A stretch of 64,000 nucleotides of DNA from Chitinophagales bacterium (GTDB lineage Bacteria > Bacteroidota > Bacteroidia > Chitinophagales > Chitinophagaceae): NCBI GenBank assembly GCA_020636575.1, contig JACJXP010000004.1:62001-126000 (forward strand), read 5' to 3'. The position numbers and the translations under genes were made by a program. Numbering within the stretch: position 1 is the stretch's first letter; the number at the start of each line of letters is the position of its first letter. Of the stretch, positions 62,993 to 64,000 are shown in pieces. The notes below the pieces were generated by a model. That model was not told the origin of the DNA and did not search any database. It saw nothing but the letters and a program-made list of their open reading frames with translations.

Positions 62993-64000
62993 ATGGCAAT
63001 AAGAACAATTACAAATCCAAAAGAAATACTTAGTGTTATCCTGGGTGGTGGTGCAGGTTCCCGTTTATATCCGCTTACTGCCAGTCGCTCAAAACCAGCG
63101 GTACCTATTGCCGGTAAATATCGGTTGGTAGATATACCCATATCTAATTGCCTGAATAATGGAATAGGACGGATGTTTGTATTAACACAGTTTAATTCTG
63201 CGTCGCTCAACAGGCATATAAAGAATACATATCATTTCAGTGCTTTCAGTAAAGCTTTTGTGGATATCCTGGCAGCTGAACAAACACCGGATAACCCGGC
63301 ATGGTACCAGGGCACTGCAGATGCCGTGAGGCAGGGCTTAAGACATATTGCTCCATTTGAGAGTGATTATATCTTAATTCTTTCGGGTGACCAGTTGTAC
63401 CAGATGGATTTTGCAGAAATGCTGGAAAACCATAAAGAATCAGGTGCAGATATTTCAATTGCTACAATACCTGTTGGCGATAGAGAAGCCCCCGAGTTCG
63501 GGATATTGAAATCATCCCAGGGTATGGTGGATTCATTTATTGAAAAACCTGCCAAAGAATTATTACCTGATTGGGTAAGCGATACCGGGGATGAAATGAA
63601 ATTAGAGGGAAGGAATTACCTGGCCAGTATGGGTATCTATATTTTCAACCGTTCATTATTATTTGAATTACTTCAGAACGAGTATAAGGATGCTACTGAT
63701 TTTGGGAAGGAGATCATTCCTGAATCAATAAAGAAGTATAAAGTAGCCAGCTACCAGTATACGGGTTACTGGACAGATATCGGGCATATCTATTCCTTCT
63801 TTGAAGCAAACCTGGATCTGACCAAGGATATCCCTTCTTTCAATCTTTTTGATAACGACAGAACTATTTATACCCGTGCAAGGATGCTGCCTCCGGCTAA
63901 GATCAGCGGTACTACATTGGAAAAAACGATCATCGCAGAAGGTTCAATTCTCACTGCCTCCCGGGTTGAAAGCAGTGTTATTGGTATTCGTTCAAGGATC
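62993..64000 (+). CDS. glgC: Glucose-1-phosphate adenylyltransferase, 3'-truncated by window edge
   Basis: The frame from ATG 62993 stays open to the window end, 336 codons. Family motifs are LGGGAGSRLYPLTASRSKPAVPIAGKYRLVD (nucleotide-binding), WYQGTADAVRQGL, LSGDQLYQMDF, FGILKSS, FIEKPAK and GYWTDIGHIYSFFEAN. Then the left-handed beta-helix begins. It makes ADP-glucose for glgA, which ends 10 bases upstream, so both form an operon. About 90 residues should lie past the edge. Confidence 0.95.
   Translation, partial: MAIRTITNPKEILSVILGGGAGSRLYPLTASRSKPAVPIAGKYRLVDIPISNCLNNGIGRMFVLTQFNSASLNRHIKNTYHFSAFSKAFVDILAAEQTPDNPAWYQGTADAVRQGLRHIAPFESDYILILSGDQLYQMDFAEMLENHKESGADISIATIPVGDREAPEFGILKSSQGMVDSFIEKPAKELLPDWVSDTGDEMKLEGRNYLASMGIYIFNRSLLFELLQNEYKDATDFGKEIIPESIKKYKVASYQYTGYWTDIGHIYSFFEANLDLTKDIPSFNLFDNDRTIYTRARMLPPAKISGTTLEKTIIAEGSILTASRVESSVIGIRSRI

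Noticed and set aside
1..64000. tRNA, rRNA, CRISPR arrays, insertion sequences, replication origin
   Set aside because: Looked for while reading both strands; no convincing cloverleaf, regular spaced repeats, transposase or origin signature was seen, although reading by eye can miss a tRNA.

Overview
The window looks like a chromosomal piece of a Bacteroidota bacterium, most likely Chitinophagaceae. The evidence is indirect: protein families typical of that phylum (DUF2851, DUF2911, DUF4382, MbnP, DUF819, the long LepB with an N-terminal membrane region, separate E1-beta PdhB), many lipoproteins with short lipoboxes, weak or absent Shine-Dalgarno sequences, and several TAnnTTTG -7 elements of the Bacteroidota primary sigma factor. 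No rRNA, tRNA, CRISPR array, transposase or integrase was seen. TGA is used as an ordinary stop throughout.

Layout. 1-2003: AT-rich, 5'-truncated KAP P-loop NTPase, probably the edge of an accessory or defence island. 2202-3358: L,D-transpeptidase lipoprotein and a small hydrophilic ORF. 3359-5546: a compact copper cassette on the minus strand: AraC-type regulator with an N-terminal CxxC metal domain, a 33-residue metallothionein-like peptide too short for ordinary gene calling, an intrinsic terminator, and a leaderless multicopper oxidase ending in eight histidines. 5560-12000 (minus): GH5 hydrolase, DUF819 membrane protein, cupin, LtrA, lipoprotein and a PLP beta-eliminating lyase. 12122-32880: mostly secreted or envelope proteins, including a CocE-type hydrolase, cyclase-family hydrolase, beta-lactamase-like serine hydrolase, HExxH protein, LLM oxidoreductase, GH43, cysteine-less thioredoxin-like protein, ThuA, DUF2911, PQQ-type sugar dehydrogenase, sugar isomerase, membrane class III nucleotidyl cyclase, SYLF and a metallophosphatase. 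32989-33507: a two-repeat Cys-rich lipoprotein gene interrupted by two in-frame TGA codons.

33577-42488: housekeeping (pdhB, sigma-54-type response regulator, lepB, cdd, ogt, csaA) plus a Gfo/Idh oxidoreductase, a SirB1-like protein and a methyltransferase. 43543-44294: a small hypothetical gene flanked by two diverged copies of a terminator-containing repeat, with a GC-rich palindromic cluster, which looks like an inserted cassette. 44302-53324: YcxB-like, topA, SGNH hydrolase, then DUF2520, ferredoxin, iscX, kdsC, UbiA prenyltransferase, maf and DUF2851. 53351-55185: a MbnP/MbnH-type pair (copper-binding lipoprotein plus di-haem MauG-like enzyme). 55427-58673: OsmC, outer-membrane-like protein, lipA, phosphodiester glycosidase. 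58710-64000: sugar transporter and ROK kinase, then glgA and glgC (glycogen synthesis, glgC cut by the window end).

Two themes connect the genes. Copper handling appears twice (3359-5516 and 53351-55185). Carbohydrate use and storage recurs (GH5, GH43, sugar dehydrogenase, isomerase, Gfo/Idh, sugar importer, ROK kinase, glycogen synthesis). In addition, three separate leader peptides match the Tat consensus except that the second arginine is lost in each.
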